Source: Pseudovibrio axinellae
Lineage (GTDB): Bacteria; Pseudomonadota; Alphaproteobacteria; Rhizobiales; Stappiaceae
Direction of reading: 5' to 3'
DNA: 64,000 nucleotides
Assembly: GCF_900110875.1 (NCBI RefSeq)
Contig: NZ_FOFM01000005.1
Location: 124,001-188,000, forward strand
A program made the translations under genes and the position numbers. Below the pieces are notes generated by a model, which searched no databases, was not told the origin of the DNA, and saw nothing but the letters and a program-made list of their open reading frames with translations. Positions within the stretch are counted from its first letter, which is position 1; the number at the start of each line of letters is the position of its first letter. Below are positions 1 to 8,008 of the stretch, piece by piece.

Positions 1-282
1 CCAATGCTCTCGTTGCATGTGACCTAAGCCATTCTTGTTGATTTTGCTTGAGTGTATTTGGAAATCAACTTTCGTAAGTCGCCAGATTCTAGCAATATAA
101 TGCCAGAGATACACCCCTTTTGTGCAACAGAGTTTCTCATACCTAACTATTTGGTGTCACGATGCCCATAAAATTGTAACACTGATTACTACGGGTGTTT
201 TGCTGAGAATTTTTCAACATTATAAGTAGTACTGATTACTTTGAGTGCTTAGTAATCAGTACTATCGGTAAATATGTAGATC
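1..282. other. AT-rich non-coding left edge
   Basis: No convincing gene is seen here. The right half carries the repeated word ACTGATTACT and a long inverted repeat, listed separately. The region lies downstream of the small secreted-protein gene that ends at 283 on the minus strand, so part of it is probably that gene's 3' untranslated region. Confidence 0.5.
227..264. repeat. 14-bp perfect inverted repeat with 10-nt loop
   Basis: The arm TAGTACTGATTACT at 227-240 is exactly complementary to AGTAATCAGTACTA at 251-264, with a 10-nt loop. The word ACTGATTACT also occurs at 181-190 in direct orientation. The stem is AT-rich and lacks a T-tract, so it is not a textbook terminator. It could be a protein-binding palindrome or a small mobile or repetitive sequence. 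The pairing is read directly; the role is unknown. Confidence 0.75.
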
Positions 283-645
283 TCAATTACATTTGGAACA
301 CGAGTCGGGCCACATCTCCAAGTTACAAAGAGAAGCGATATTGGAAACAATTTCCGAGGCCCCAGACTGCTTGGCGCTTTGACAAGCCGCATTGGCACTG
401 CTCTTTGAGAACCTGCCACCTGAGACAATCGAAAGCGGGAAGCTCAAGTCGCTGCGCTGATAAGTTAAACTGCTCTGACCACACTTAAGCATTGGAAAGG
501 ACCCACTGTCGCTACTGCCATCGGCATAAAGCACGTCAGAGCGGTTGCAGTAGTCAGTCATCGGGCGCGGTTCTTCAGCATAGCTTCCTGACGCAGCCAT
601 AAACACACCGGCCAGCAAAAGGCCGAGACACCAACTGATACGCAT
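283..645 (-). CDS. small secreted six-cysteine protein, unknown function
   Basis: A 120-residue protein of no family I recognise. The N-terminus (MRISWCLGLLLAGVFMAAS) is a classic signal peptide with probable cleavage near SYA-EE, leaving a mature domain of about 95 residues. That domain has six cysteines, enough for three disulfide bonds, two of them in the extreme C-terminal tail (SCSKC). The ATG at 645 is preferred over an upstream in-frame GTG at 672 because AAGGAAG sits six bases before it. It is probably periplasmic or exported. It is transcribed toward the inverted repeat at 227-264. No neighbour suggests a role. Confidence 0.6.
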   Translation of the reverse strand: MRISWCLGLLLAGVFMAASGSYAEEPRPMTDYCNRSDVLYADGSSDSGSFPMLKCGQSSLTYQRSDLSFPLSIVSGGRFSKSSANAACQSAKQSGASEIVSNIASLCNLEMWPDSCSKCN

Positions 646-734
646 TTTTCTTCCTTTTATTGTTGGTCCCACACACGCCTATTCGTGGCAGGGCACTTTT
701 AAGGACGAAACAACGGCTCAGTTGTGAAAATGCA

Positions 735-760
735 GATTGCCGAGCAGCTGCCCGGCAATC
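735..760 (-). terminator. hairpin between nitronate monooxygenase and the small secreted gene
   Basis: GATTGCCG at 735-742 pairs with CGGCAATC at 753-760 around a 10-nt loop. It lies downstream of the minus-strand monooxygenase gene. The bases following on the minus strand are only moderately T-rich (TGCATTTTC), so it is a weak terminator candidate. Confidence 0.4.
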
Positions 761-825
761 CAGTAATTAAAGTTCTGATCGTATCAGCTAGAGGACTGCA
801 TATCGCCTCCAGTGCATCAGCAGTT

Positions 826-1812
826 TTATTCTGCAGCTTCTAAAATAGGAGCCTGTTCCAGAAGTGTGTTTCTAGCTGCAGCATATTCATTGGAGAATTT
901 AGCAACCAGCTCACCCGCGCTTCCAATGGTCTTGATCGAACCAATACCCTGGCCGCAACCCCAGATCTCTTTCCAGCTCTTGGGTTTGTTTTCAACCTTG
1001 TTAAAGTCCATGGTTTTCACATCACCCTCCGGCAGGTTCTGCGGATCCATTCCGGCCTTTTCGATCGATGGCGCGAGGTAGTTGCCATGAACACCGGTAA
1101 ACAGGTTGGAATAAACAATATCCTGAGCGCTGCTATCAACGATCATCTGCTTATATGCCTGCTCTGCATTGGCTTCCGTGGTCGCAATAAAAGCAGAGCC
1201 AATATAGGCCAGATCAGCACCCATAGCTTGTGCAGCAAGAATGGACTGTCCCGTCCCAATGCTGCCAGAGAGCAACAGCGGGCCGTCAAACCACTCGCGA
1301 ATTTCCTGAATGAGAGCAAACGGAGATGTCGTACCAGCATGACCGCCAGCACCCGCTGCCACAGCAATGAGGCCATCAGCACCCTTTTCGATCGCTTTAC
1401 GAGCGTGGGTGTTGTTGATGATGTCATGCAACACAATACCACCATAAGAGTGGACCGCATCAAACACCTCAGGGCGAGCACCAAGGGAGGTGATGACAAT
1501 AGGCACCTTGTATTTTACACAAAGCTCCACATCGTGCTGCAGTCTTTCATTAGAGCGGTGCACAATTTGGTTCACTGCAAACGGAGCTGATGGCTTATCT
1601 GGGTTAGCAGCATCATAAGCTGCAAGCTCTTCAGTGATCTGGATCAACCATTCTTCCAGCTTTTCTTTTGGCCGGGCATTCAACGTCGGGAAAGACCCAA
1701 CAATACCTGCCTTACACTGCGCGATCACCAGATCTGGGTTGCTGATAATAAACAAAGGACTGCCAACCACCGGCAAACGCAACTTCTCTTTTAGAATCTT
1801 TGGTAAAGCCAT
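826..1812 (-). CDS. NAD(P)H-dependent flavin oxidoreductase / nitronate monooxygenase
   Basis: A 328-residue FMN-dependent TIM-barrel protein of the nitronate monooxygenase (2-nitropropane dioxygenase) family, cytosolic. The family oxidises alkyl nitronates or related electron-rich substrates. Visible motifs are the N-terminal LRLPVVGSPLF strand, the glycine-rich phosphate-binding segments GAGGHAGTTSPF and LLSGSIGTGQSI, and a late AYIGSAFIAT strand. Start: the ATG at 1812 is preceded by AGGGAG ten bases upstream, whereas an in-frame TTG at 1833 would place the ribosome site inside the gene. The gene lies 49 bp downstream of an HxlR-type regulator on the same strand, suggesting co-transcription and autoregulated control. 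The exact substrate cannot be read from sequence. Confidence 0.85.
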   Translation of the reverse strand: MALPKILKEKLRLPVVGSPLFIISNPDLVIAQCKAGIVGSFPTLNARPKEKLEEWLIQITEELAAYDAANPDKPSAPFAVNQIVHRSNERLQHDVELCVKYKVPIVITSLGARPEVFDAVHSYGGIVLHDIINNTHARKAIEKGADGLIAVAAGAGGHAGTTSPFALIQEIREWFDGPLLLSGSIGTGQSILAAQAMGADLAYIGSAFIATTEANAEQAYKQMIVDSSAQDIVYSNLFTGVHGNYLAPSIEKAGMDPQNLPEGDVKTMDFNKVENKPKSWKEIWGCGQGIGSIKTIGSAGELVAKFSNEYAAARNTLLEQAPILEAAE

Positions 1813-1861
1813 TTCAAATACACTCCCTAACAAAACACCGCATTGCCCGTATCATTTTAAA

Positions 1862-2374
1862 TCAGGCAACATCTCCTCGCCGCCGCTTCAATCTTTCCTG
1901 CATGTCATGCATCATTGCTCCGCTCTGGTCATCAACCAAAGCAAGAACATCATGTGCAGTTAAAACTCGAAAATCTTGAGAAAGCACATGTACGCTGCGC
2001 ACTGGCTCTCCATTTTGCTTATCCAGCAGCTCCAGCCTGGGGCCACCCTCACGAGCTTCCCATCGCTCACTCCACTGGTGCAACGCAATCATGACCGGGT
2101 AAAAGTCCATCCCCTTCTCGGTTAGGAGGTAAACCGTTCCCCGTTTATCATGCTTGTCCTGCTCTTTGCGCAGCATCCCTGCCTGTACAAGACGCCTTAA
2201 TCTATCAGTCAGTACACTTGTCGAAATCTGCAAGTGACCCTGAAAATCATCAAAACGCTTCATCCCTTGAAACTGGCATCTCAAAATCAAAAGGATCCAC
2301 GGGTCTCCCATCTGCTCGATGGCTTGAGCAACCGCACAATCTACACCTGCAAAGCTTCGCCGCGCGCCACTCAT
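1862..2374 (-). CDS. HxlR-family winged-helix transcriptional regulator
   Basis: A 170-residue DNA-binding protein. The first 100 residues form the HxlR winged helix: CAVAQAIEQMGDPWILLILR, then RFDDFQGHLQISTSVLTDRL, then the wing region ending GTVYLLTEKGMDFYPV. HxlR proteins respond to aldehydes, quinones or redox stress; the cysteine at residue 13 sits where redox-sensing cysteines often occur, but sensing is not shown. A C-terminal extension of about 60 residues is longer than the simplest family members. It precedes the nitronate monooxygenase gene by 49 bp on the same strand and probably regulates it. Confidence 0.85.
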   Translation of the reverse strand: MSGARRSFAGVDCAVAQAIEQMGDPWILLILRCQFQGMKRFDDFQGHLQISTSVLTDRLRRLVQAGMLRKEQDKHDKRGTVYLLTEKGMDFYPVMIALHQWSERWEAREGGPRLELLDKQNGEPVRSVHVLSQDFRVLTAHDVLALVDDQSGAMMHDMQERLKRRRGDVA

Positions 2375-2523
2375 ACCAAACCTCAGACCCCTTCATTTAA
2401 CTTCGCTAAAAGAAGTTATTTCCACTTTACCTAATGGGCAACCTAGTCATTTGGCCTAAACTGCACCGTAAAAGTTCCGTTGTATGGGACCCACACATAA
2501 ATCCATGCCTCAAGCACGGGCAC

Positions 2524-2552
2524 AAAAAAACCTGGGTGCTATGGCACCCAGG
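2524..2552 (-). terminator. intrinsic terminator of the OmpW-like gene
   Basis: On the minus strand CCTGGGTGC pairs with GCACCCAGG around a 4-nt loop and is followed directly by seven T residues. It begins 30 bp after the stop codon of the OmpW-like gene, so it is a textbook rho-independent terminator for that gene. Confidence 0.9.
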
Positions 2553-2581
2553 CAAACTCTATTACTTTTCCAATCAGGAGA

Positions 2582-3262
2582 TTAGAAGCGGTAGGTAATA
2601 CCAGCGCCAACCAACCAAGGGTTCAGCTCAGCAGTACCCGTAGCCCTGCCCCCATCAATCACAACATCAAAATCGGGTTCAAGGAACAGCTTCTTCACGT
2701 CAAGGTTCACACCCCAGTTGTCGTCGATCATGTAGTCGAAACCAACCTGAAGCGCAGCACCAAAGGTATTATCAATATCCAACTTATCGGCCCTCTTGCC
2801 GGACTGATTATAGAAAATGGTGTAGTTAACCCCTGCGCCAATATATGGTTTAAAGCTACCAAAATTGGTAAAATGGTATTGCAACGTCAGTGTTGGTGGC
2901 AAAATCCAAGTACCACCAATATCACCGAGACTAGCCACACTGCCAGCACCACTCACTTTTGAGTAAGTCGTCCCCAAAATCAATTCAGCAGCAATATTTT
3001 CAGTGAAGAAGTAACTGATATCAAGTTCAGGCACCACTGAACTTGAATAGGAAAGGTCAGACCCCGGTACGTCATTCACGTAACCATCATCTTCAGGGAT
3101 CACTCCCAACGCACGAACACGGATCTGCCAAGGGCTTTTTGAAGAAACAGCTTCGGCAATGACTTCATTTTGGGGTGCAGCCAGATCCGCAGCCAAAACT
3201 TGACCAGCCGGCACCATGGTCGCGGTGGTGACCACTAGACCTATCACGCTCTTCAAACTCAT
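2582..3262 (-). CDS. ompW: OmpW-family outer membrane protein
   Basis: A 226-residue outer membrane beta-barrel precursor. A signal peptide (MSLKSVIGLVVTTATMVPAG, cleavage near VLA-AD) precedes alternating beta strands. Family hallmarks are WQIRVRALGVIPEDD at the mature N-terminus, ISYFFTENIAAELILGTT, LPPTLTLQYHF, KPYIGAGVNYT and the terminal aromatic residue (GITYRF). OmpW proteins form an eight-stranded barrel implicated in uptake of small hydrophobic molecules. The ATG at 3262 has GGAG six bases upstream and is preferred over an in-frame TTG at 3274. It stands alone, with its own terminator and an upstream FNR-like box suggesting oxygen control. Confidence 0.88.
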   Translation of the reverse strand: MSLKSVIGLVVTTATMVPAGQVLAADLAAPQNEVIAEAVSSKSPWQIRVRALGVIPEDDGYVNDVPGSDLSYSSSVVPELDISYFFTENIAAELILGTTYSKVSGAGSVASLGDIGGTWILPPTLTLQYHFTNFGSFKPYIGAGVNYTIFYNQSGKRADKLDIDNTFGAALQVGFDYMIDDNWGVNLDVKKLFLEPDFDVVIDGGRATGTAELNPWLVGAGITYRF

Positions 3263-3659
3263 CTCCAACTCCAATTTTATAAGTATAATTTACACTTACT
3301 CTAATATTAACCACCAACCACAGCAGCATTGAGTTGCATCAAACCAGCAGCCTTAATATAAGTAATATTTCCAGTAGTATTATTGCTCGATCATATATCT
3401 AAAAATAGATTTCAAATAAACATTGCTTCACGAGATGCGACACTTACGAAAACTCGCAAGTACAAAGAGTAACAAAGCTGCCCCTAAGGCAGGTGTACAA
3501 GCACTTCAGACAAGTTTGTAACAATCTCCAGAACCAGCTATGAAGTGATGTCTTTGCAAGAGTACGGTCCCTAAAAGGCAACGCACTTTCAGGAAAACAG
3601 TAGGACCTGCGAAGTCTTTTCAACTTTAAGTCTACCGCGTTTTCTGACTGGGGGAATAA
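3263..3659. other. divergent ompW-anmK intergenic region
   Basis: About 400 bp with no convincing gene. It contains the ompW promoter region with the FNR-like box and, at the right end, the ribosome site GGGGGA just before anmK. An AT-rich tract at 3300-3420 resembles promoter DNA. Nothing else was recognised. Confidence 0.5.
3329..3342 (-). promoter_or_regulatory. FNR/FnrL-like box upstream of ompW
   Basis: The sequence TTGAGTTGCATCAA matches the FNR consensus TTGATNNNNATCAA at nine of ten defined positions. Its centre is about 73 bp upstream of the ompW ATG. A TATACT-like -10 on the minus strand at 3282-3287 would put the start site near 3275 and the box near -60, a known class I activator position. 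OmpW in enterobacteria is known to respond to FNR; action here is inference. Confidence 0.5.
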
Positions 3660-4790
3660 ATGGCAGCGCAATGGTGTATCGGTCTCATGACTGGAACAGT
3701 TATGGATGGCAACGTCGACATTGCTATGATCAAAACTGATGGCGAAACCATCGAGGAGTTTGGCCCCTACACGCTTGCAAGCTACCCCCCTCAAACCAAC
3801 CAGCTCATTGCAGAGGCGATGGAAGCCGCTCAGAGCTGGAACTTTGCAAGTAAAGAGCCTGAGATATTTGCAAGAGCTGAAAAAGCCCTAAGCGAAAGTC
3901 AAGCGCAGGCAATTTCACAATTCCTTTCAAAAAATCGCATTTCCGCGCAAACCATCGCATTAATAGGTTTTCATGGGCAAACCGTGTTGCATCGCGCCCC
4001 GAAAGACGGTCAAAAAGGCGCAACGAGACAGCTTGGCGACGGCCAGATAATCGCTGATATGCTCAATATTCCAGTAATTTATGACTTTAGAACGCAAGAT
4101 ATTGAAGCAGGTGGACAAGGCGCGCCCCTCGCCGCAATTTACCATCAGGCGCTTCTTCGTCGCGCAGGCTTGTCCGACAATCCAACGGACACTGCAATTT
4201 TAAATCTGGGCGGCGTTGCCAACATCTCATGGTGGGACGGGAACAACACATTAATTGCGTTTGACACTGGCCCCGCCAACGCCCCACTAAACGACTGGAT
4301 CAACTCACACAATCAAGGCGAAATGGATCGTGACGGTCTCATTGCTTCCCGCGGACAAACCGATGAAGATCGACTGAAAAAGCTCCTACAAAACCAATAC
4401 TTCACACAGTCCTTCCCAAAATCACTTGATCGCAACAGCTTTACAAAAGATATGGCAAAAGGCCTTTCTTTGGAAAATGGCGCTGCAACACTGACCGCCT
4501 TTTCTGCCGCAGCAGTCGCTAAGGGATTGGAGATGCTGCCAAAACATCCAACTCAACTCGTGGTTTGCGGAGGCGGCAGAAAAAATCCACAACTCCTGAG
4601 AGAGATCGAAACACGGGCAAACACAAAAACAGTCCAAGCAGAAGAACTTGGCTGGCGCGGCGACGCCGTCGAAGCTGAGTGCTTCGCTTTTCTCGCAGCA
4701 AGGTGCGACCGCAACCTCCCAATCAGCTTCCCTGGAACCACTGGTGTTCCCATGGCAATGTCAGGTGGGACAAAAGCATTCGTAAGTTAA
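3660..4790 (+). CDS. anmK: anhydro-N-acetylmuramic acid kinase
   Basis: A 376-residue sugar kinase that phosphorylates and hydrates 1,6-anhydro-MurNAc to MurNAc-6-phosphate in cell-wall recycling, in the cytosol. Signatures: the N-terminal phosphate loop [17 protein letters not shown] (GLMSGTSxDG in most members), GFHGQTV, the large QLGDGQIIA and [18 protein letters not shown] blocks, [22 protein letters not shown], and the adenosine-side [10 protein letters not shown]. The length is normal for the family. The ATG has GGGGGA upstream. It is not beside murQ or tyrS here. The serine after MSGT is replaced by valine, a mild departure from the common form. Confidence 0.93.
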   Translation: MAAQWCIGLMTGTVMDGNVDIAMIKTDGETIEEFGPYTLASYPPQTNQLIAEAMEAAQSWNFASKEPEIFARAEKALSESQAQAISQFLSKNRISAQTIALIGFHGQTVLHRAPKDGQKGATRQLGDGQIIADMLNIPVIYDFRTQDIEAGGQGAPLAAIYHQALLRRAGLSDNPTDTAILNLGGVANISWWDGNNTLIAFDTGPANAPLNDWINSHNQGEMDRDGLIASRGQTDEDRLKKLLQNQYFTQSFPKSLDRNSFTKDMAKGLSLENGAATLTAFSAAAVAKGLEMLPKHPTQLVVCGGGRKNPQLLREIETRANTKTVQAEELGWRGDAVEAECFAFLAARCDRNLPISFPGTTGVPMAMSGGTKAFVS

Positions 4791-4834
4791 TGCAACTACT
4801 TGCGCCAACTTCGTGCAACAAGCACACACGAAAA

Positions 4835-4868
4835 GTGGGAGCATTTGCCGCCGCGCAAACGCTCCCAC
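4835..4868. terminator. strong hairpin downstream of anmK
   Basis: GTGGGAGC at 4835-4842 pairs with GCTCCCAC at 4861-4868; inside, TTTGC pairs with GCAAA after one mismatch. It begins 44 bp past the anmK stop. There is no T-run on the plus side, but four A residues precede it, giving TTTT after the hairpin on the minus strand. Direction is therefore ambiguous. Confidence 0.5.
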
Positions 4869-5261
4869 CGACCCCTTGTTCATAGAACAAAAGACCAACT
4901 CAGAAAATTGAACAATAAAATCAAAGTAATATCACGGTGCCGCAAACTTTAAATAATTGATATATCGATATAAATCCAACAACCTGCGACACTCACAACA
5001 TACATTAAAGTTACCCTAACAAAAAGCCTACATAAGAACGCCAAGCAAGACTGTTGTAATTCAGCATCTCGATGTTTATTCGAACACAAATAAGTAGTAC
5101 TGTTTAAATATACAACATATTACTTAGAGCTTATTATCATTTTTTACGACGATTACAGGAAACACACTCCATCCATCATTGGTAAAACTACAAACAGAAC
5201 GATAAAGGTAGTTTGAAATCGCCTAAAGTCATGCTACGCCAATTGAAGGGAGGAGCCGTCT
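4869..5261. other. AT-rich intergenic region before nadK
   Basis: No gene is seen. It contains a perfect 12-bp palindrome TATATCGATATA at 4961-4972, and at 5090-5102 the word ATAAGTAGTACTG, which is also present near 222-234. ATTACTTAGAGCTTATTA follows at about 5122 and loosely resembles the second half of that same element. The nadK promoter presumably lies here; GGGAGGAG at 5248-5255 is the nadK ribosome site. Confidence 0.45.
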
Positions 5262-6038
5262 TTGAAAAGAAGAACTATCAACCGCATTGCGTTTGTTTCC
5301 AGCGATACACCGGAAGCACTTGCAGCATGCCAAGCCCTTGAAAAAATGTACGGATCCGTTTCGCAAGATGATGCGGACGTCATTGTTGCGCTTGGCGGCG
5401 ATGGAGTTATGCTCTCTTGTCTACATAGGTTTATGAACACCGGCATGCCAATCTACGGCATGAATCGCGGTTCAGTCGGCTTCCTTATGAATGAGTATCG
5501 AACCGACAACCTAATCGAGCGGCTGGAGAAAGCAGAAATAACACCGCTGCACCCCTTGAACATTGAAACCGTAGATAAAGATGGAAACGAGTTCATCGCG
5601 CGCGCGATCAACGAAGCCTCGTTCCTGCGCAAATCTCACCAAGCCGCTAAGCTGCGTATCTCCGTTGACGGACGCGTACGCTTGGAAGAACTGGCCTGTG
5701 ATGGCATCATCATCTCAACGCCACAAGGCAGCACAGCCTACAACCTATCTGCACATGGCCCGATCCTGCCGATAGACTCGCCGCTAATGGCACTCACCCC
5801 AATCAGTCCATTTCGTCCAAGGCGTTGGCGCGGTGCGTTGCTATCCACACAGAACACTGTGAAAATAGAAGTACTTGAGGCCGACAAGCGCCCAGTGAAT
5901 GCGGCTGCAGACCACCGTGAGTTCCGAAATGTGATCAGCACAACAATCTATCAGGATGCCACGGCACAAAGCTGCATCATGTTTGATCATGAACATAGTT
6001 GGGACGAACGTATTCTATCAGAAATGTTTAAGTACTGA
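5262..6038 (+). CDS. nadK: NAD kinase
   Basis: A 258-residue cytosolic enzyme that phosphorylates NAD to NADP using ATP or polyphosphate. The diagnostic GGDG motif is at residues 45-48 (VALGGDGVML), followed by the NAD-binding MNRGSVGFLMNE and the conserved CDGIIISTPQGSTAYNLSA block, where the GSTAY glycine-rich turn binds substrate. The length fits the short alphaproteobacterial type. The start is TTG at 5262, nine bases after GGGAGGAG; no closer ATG fits. It stands alone with long intergenic DNA on its left. Confidence 0.94.
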   Translation: MKRRTINRIAFVSSDTPEALAACQALEKMYGSVSQDDADVIVALGGDGVMLSCLHRFMNTGMPIYGMNRGSVGFLMNEYRTDNLIERLEKAEITPLHPLNIETVDKDGNEFIARAINEASFLRKSHQAAKLRISVDGRVRLEELACDGIIISTPQGSTAYNLSAHGPILPIDSPLMALTPISPFRPRRWRGALLSTQNTVKIEVLEADKRPVNAAADHREFRNVISTTIYQDATAQSCIMFDHEHSWDERILSEMFKY

Positions 6039-6184
6039 TCGCAATATCGCTGGTGGCGACATAAACCCAGTATACTTAAAGAAATTTCTTCGGCTTGGTA
6101 TTGCTCATAAAACCGCTAGGCATTAGTACAAATTCGAAATATACTCATGCCTACTGCAATGCAGGCTAAGGAAACGCTACGAAA

Positions 6185-6700
6185 ATGGCCTCTTTTTCCA
6201 GTTCAGACAAACCTTCTCAAGAACATATCCCTGTTCCCAACCTCCTTGCTAAAAAAGTCAGGAAACTGTCGCCTGTTGAGGCTGCAAAATTTGACCCAGT
6301 TAAGGCGGCAGAAGAAGCCATAGAGAAACTCTCTAATAAGTTTGAAAGCTGGATGGCCGCCGAAGTTGAGCGTCTGAAAGACGCAAATCTAGCTGCCCAA
6401 CAGGCAGACTTCAGTGAAGAAACATATGATGCGTTGTTCCGTTACGCACACGACATCAAAGGCCAAGCGAAGACACTTGGCTTCCCTCTGATCGGTCGTG
6501 TTGCAAACAACCTGACTCTTCTGCTTGTTGCAGCCAATACTGAGCAAACCTACCCCAAAGAGCTCATCTCTCAACATGTCGACGCGATCAACGCAATGAT
6601 CTTTGAAGACGCCCGTGATGAGAGTAATCAACTTGGCGTTGCTTTGGTCACAAGGCTTGAAGAAGCAAGTAAACCACTCACAGACATGGTCGATAGCTAA
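6185..6700 (+). CDS. stand-alone Hpt (histidine phosphotransfer) domain protein
   Basis: A 171-residue mostly helical protein. The Hpt core carries RYAHDIKGQAKTLGF with the phosphoacceptor histidine at residue 89, followed by the LIGRVANNLTLLL helix typical of the domain. The first 40 residues are a charged, probably unstructured leader. Hpt proteins relay phosphate between hybrid kinases and response regulators. There is no kinase or regulator next to it, so its partners are encoded elsewhere. It converges with a DUF2336 gene. Confidence 0.8.
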   Translation: MASFSSSDKPSQEHIPVPNLLAKKVRKLSPVEAAKFDPVKAAEEAIEKLSNKFESWMAAEVERLKDANLAAQQADFSEETYDALFRYAHDIKGQAKTLGFPLIGRVANNLTLLLVAANTEQTYPKELISQHVDAINAMIFEDARDESNQLGVALVTRLEEASKPLTDMVDS

Positions 6701-6722
6701 AAATAGTAGCGCTTAGTAGTAG

Positions 6723-7862
6723 CTAAGCCACGTCACTCAACATTTCAGCAACGCGGGTCCGTGCGCTTTCGCGGGCGGCCTCATTTGCAAGCCGGTGCAA
6801 TAAGTCCTGCAAGTCACCAAGGTCCTCAACTCCCAACTCTTCTTCCAGAGCAATCAGATCTCCCGCAACGATGCGCGACTTGGACCAGTGATCAGCCTGC
6901 AGGCTCTCTACACGTTGCCAACTCGCGATGCACTCTTGAAACATGGTGTGCGTTCTATCGGGCAAACCAGCAGCGGATAAAATACGCCGAAGCGACGCAC
7001 TAAATGGCATCGCGAGAGCGTCAAACACCTGATCCTCTTCATATTCGGAAAGTCGGGACAGCGAGCTAGTCAAAAAGTTGAAGCAACCAGTCACTGCCGC
7101 ACGCAACAGCAAGACACTCGTCATCTGAGCAGAAACAACCAGATGCTCAACGAGCCCATGCAAATCCTTGTCAGAGGCACTCCAAGCTAATGAAATTGTA
7201 GAGCGGTCTTGCGCGTCAGCAACAAGTTGTTCTGGCGCTCGCATATTCCGCGCACCCAGAACTTGTGGATGTTCACTTAAACTTTCAGTATATCGGCGAA
7301 GCATCATATGGCGGATTTGCAAAGGAACATCACGACGGGACATTAAAGCGTCTTTGACCTCCCGGCTCGTACCAAAGCGCTCTATGATACGCTCCATACT
7401 AACTGATGCAACTGTAGCTGTTTCGTTCGCCAACAAAGCAGCACAAGCTTCCTTACAGGCAACTTCGCCAATTGCAGCAGACAAGCCAACCGAGATATCA
7501 GGCCTGCAGGCGACCGCGACAAGGCGACGAGACGTTCCCGTAGCGACAAGGTCGATTAGTTCCGCTTCTGGGATTTCTGTCATCCCGGAGAGCAAAGGGA
7601 TCGACACATCATCAGCGTCGACCAACAAAGCAGAGATGATGTGCGCTGGCACGGCCTTCGAAACTCCAAAGGCTTCGGCAAGAGCCACACGAACGGCGAC
7701 ATCACGATCATCAAGCAAGAATGTCAGAGCAGCTTCAGCTTCACTATACTCAGAGCCCTCAAGGTCCGAGTACAAAAACGCTCGTGCCAAAGCACCAGCG
7801 GCCTGTGCGCGGCTGCCACTTGGCGCATGCTGCACCCAATTTAGGAAACTCTTTATGATCAT
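6723..7862 (-). CDS. DUF2336 domain protein
   Basis: A 379-residue helical-repeat protein matching the alphaproteobacterial DUF2336 type: LARAFLYSDL near the start, paired helices resembling HEAT repeats (LTFLLDDRDVAVRVALAEAF, then ALLVDADDVSIPLLSG), and a C-terminal helical region. No signal peptide or membrane segment is seen, so it is probably cytosolic. Its biochemical function is not established. The start ATG at 7862 has only a weak ribosome site. It lies downstream of a lytic transglycosylase on the same strand and converges with the Hpt gene. Confidence 0.75.
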   Translation of the reverse strand: MIIKSFLNWVQHAPSGSRAQAAGALARAFLYSDLEGSEYSEAEAALTFLLDDRDVAVRVALAEAFGVSKAVPAHIISALLVDADDVSIPLLSGMTEIPEAELIDLVATGTSRRLVAVACRPDISVGLSAAIGEVACKEACAALLANETATVASVSMERIIERFGTSREVKDALMSRRDVPLQIRHMMLRRYTESLSEHPQVLGARNMRAPEQLVADAQDRSTISLAWSASDKDLHGLVEHLVVSAQMTSVLLLRAAVTGCFNFLTSSLSRLSEYEEDQVFDALAMPFSASLRRILSAAGLPDRTHTMFQECIASWQRVESLQADHWSKSRIVAGDLIALEEELGVEDLGDLQDLLHRLANEAARESARTRVAEMLSDVA

Positions 7863-8008
7863 GGCGCTCGGAAACCTATATCCACCTGCTATGGGTAGAA
7901 ATAATTAATCATAATTCTTAAGGCTTCGTTCACCGCAATCACTGTTTCTCATAAAACAACGAGTATGAGAGCTCAAACCAAGCGGTTTGGCCAAAAAAAA
8001 CGCGATCT

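Noticed and set aside
3444-3794. Minus-strand reading frame of 116 residues
   Set aside because: It overlaps the start of anmK, has no family resemblance or ribosome site, and looks like a shadow.
7970-8000. Hairpin CAAACC/GGTTTG beside an A-run
   Set aside because: The T-run would precede rather than follow the hairpin in the direction of the neighbouring gene, so it is not a terminator.
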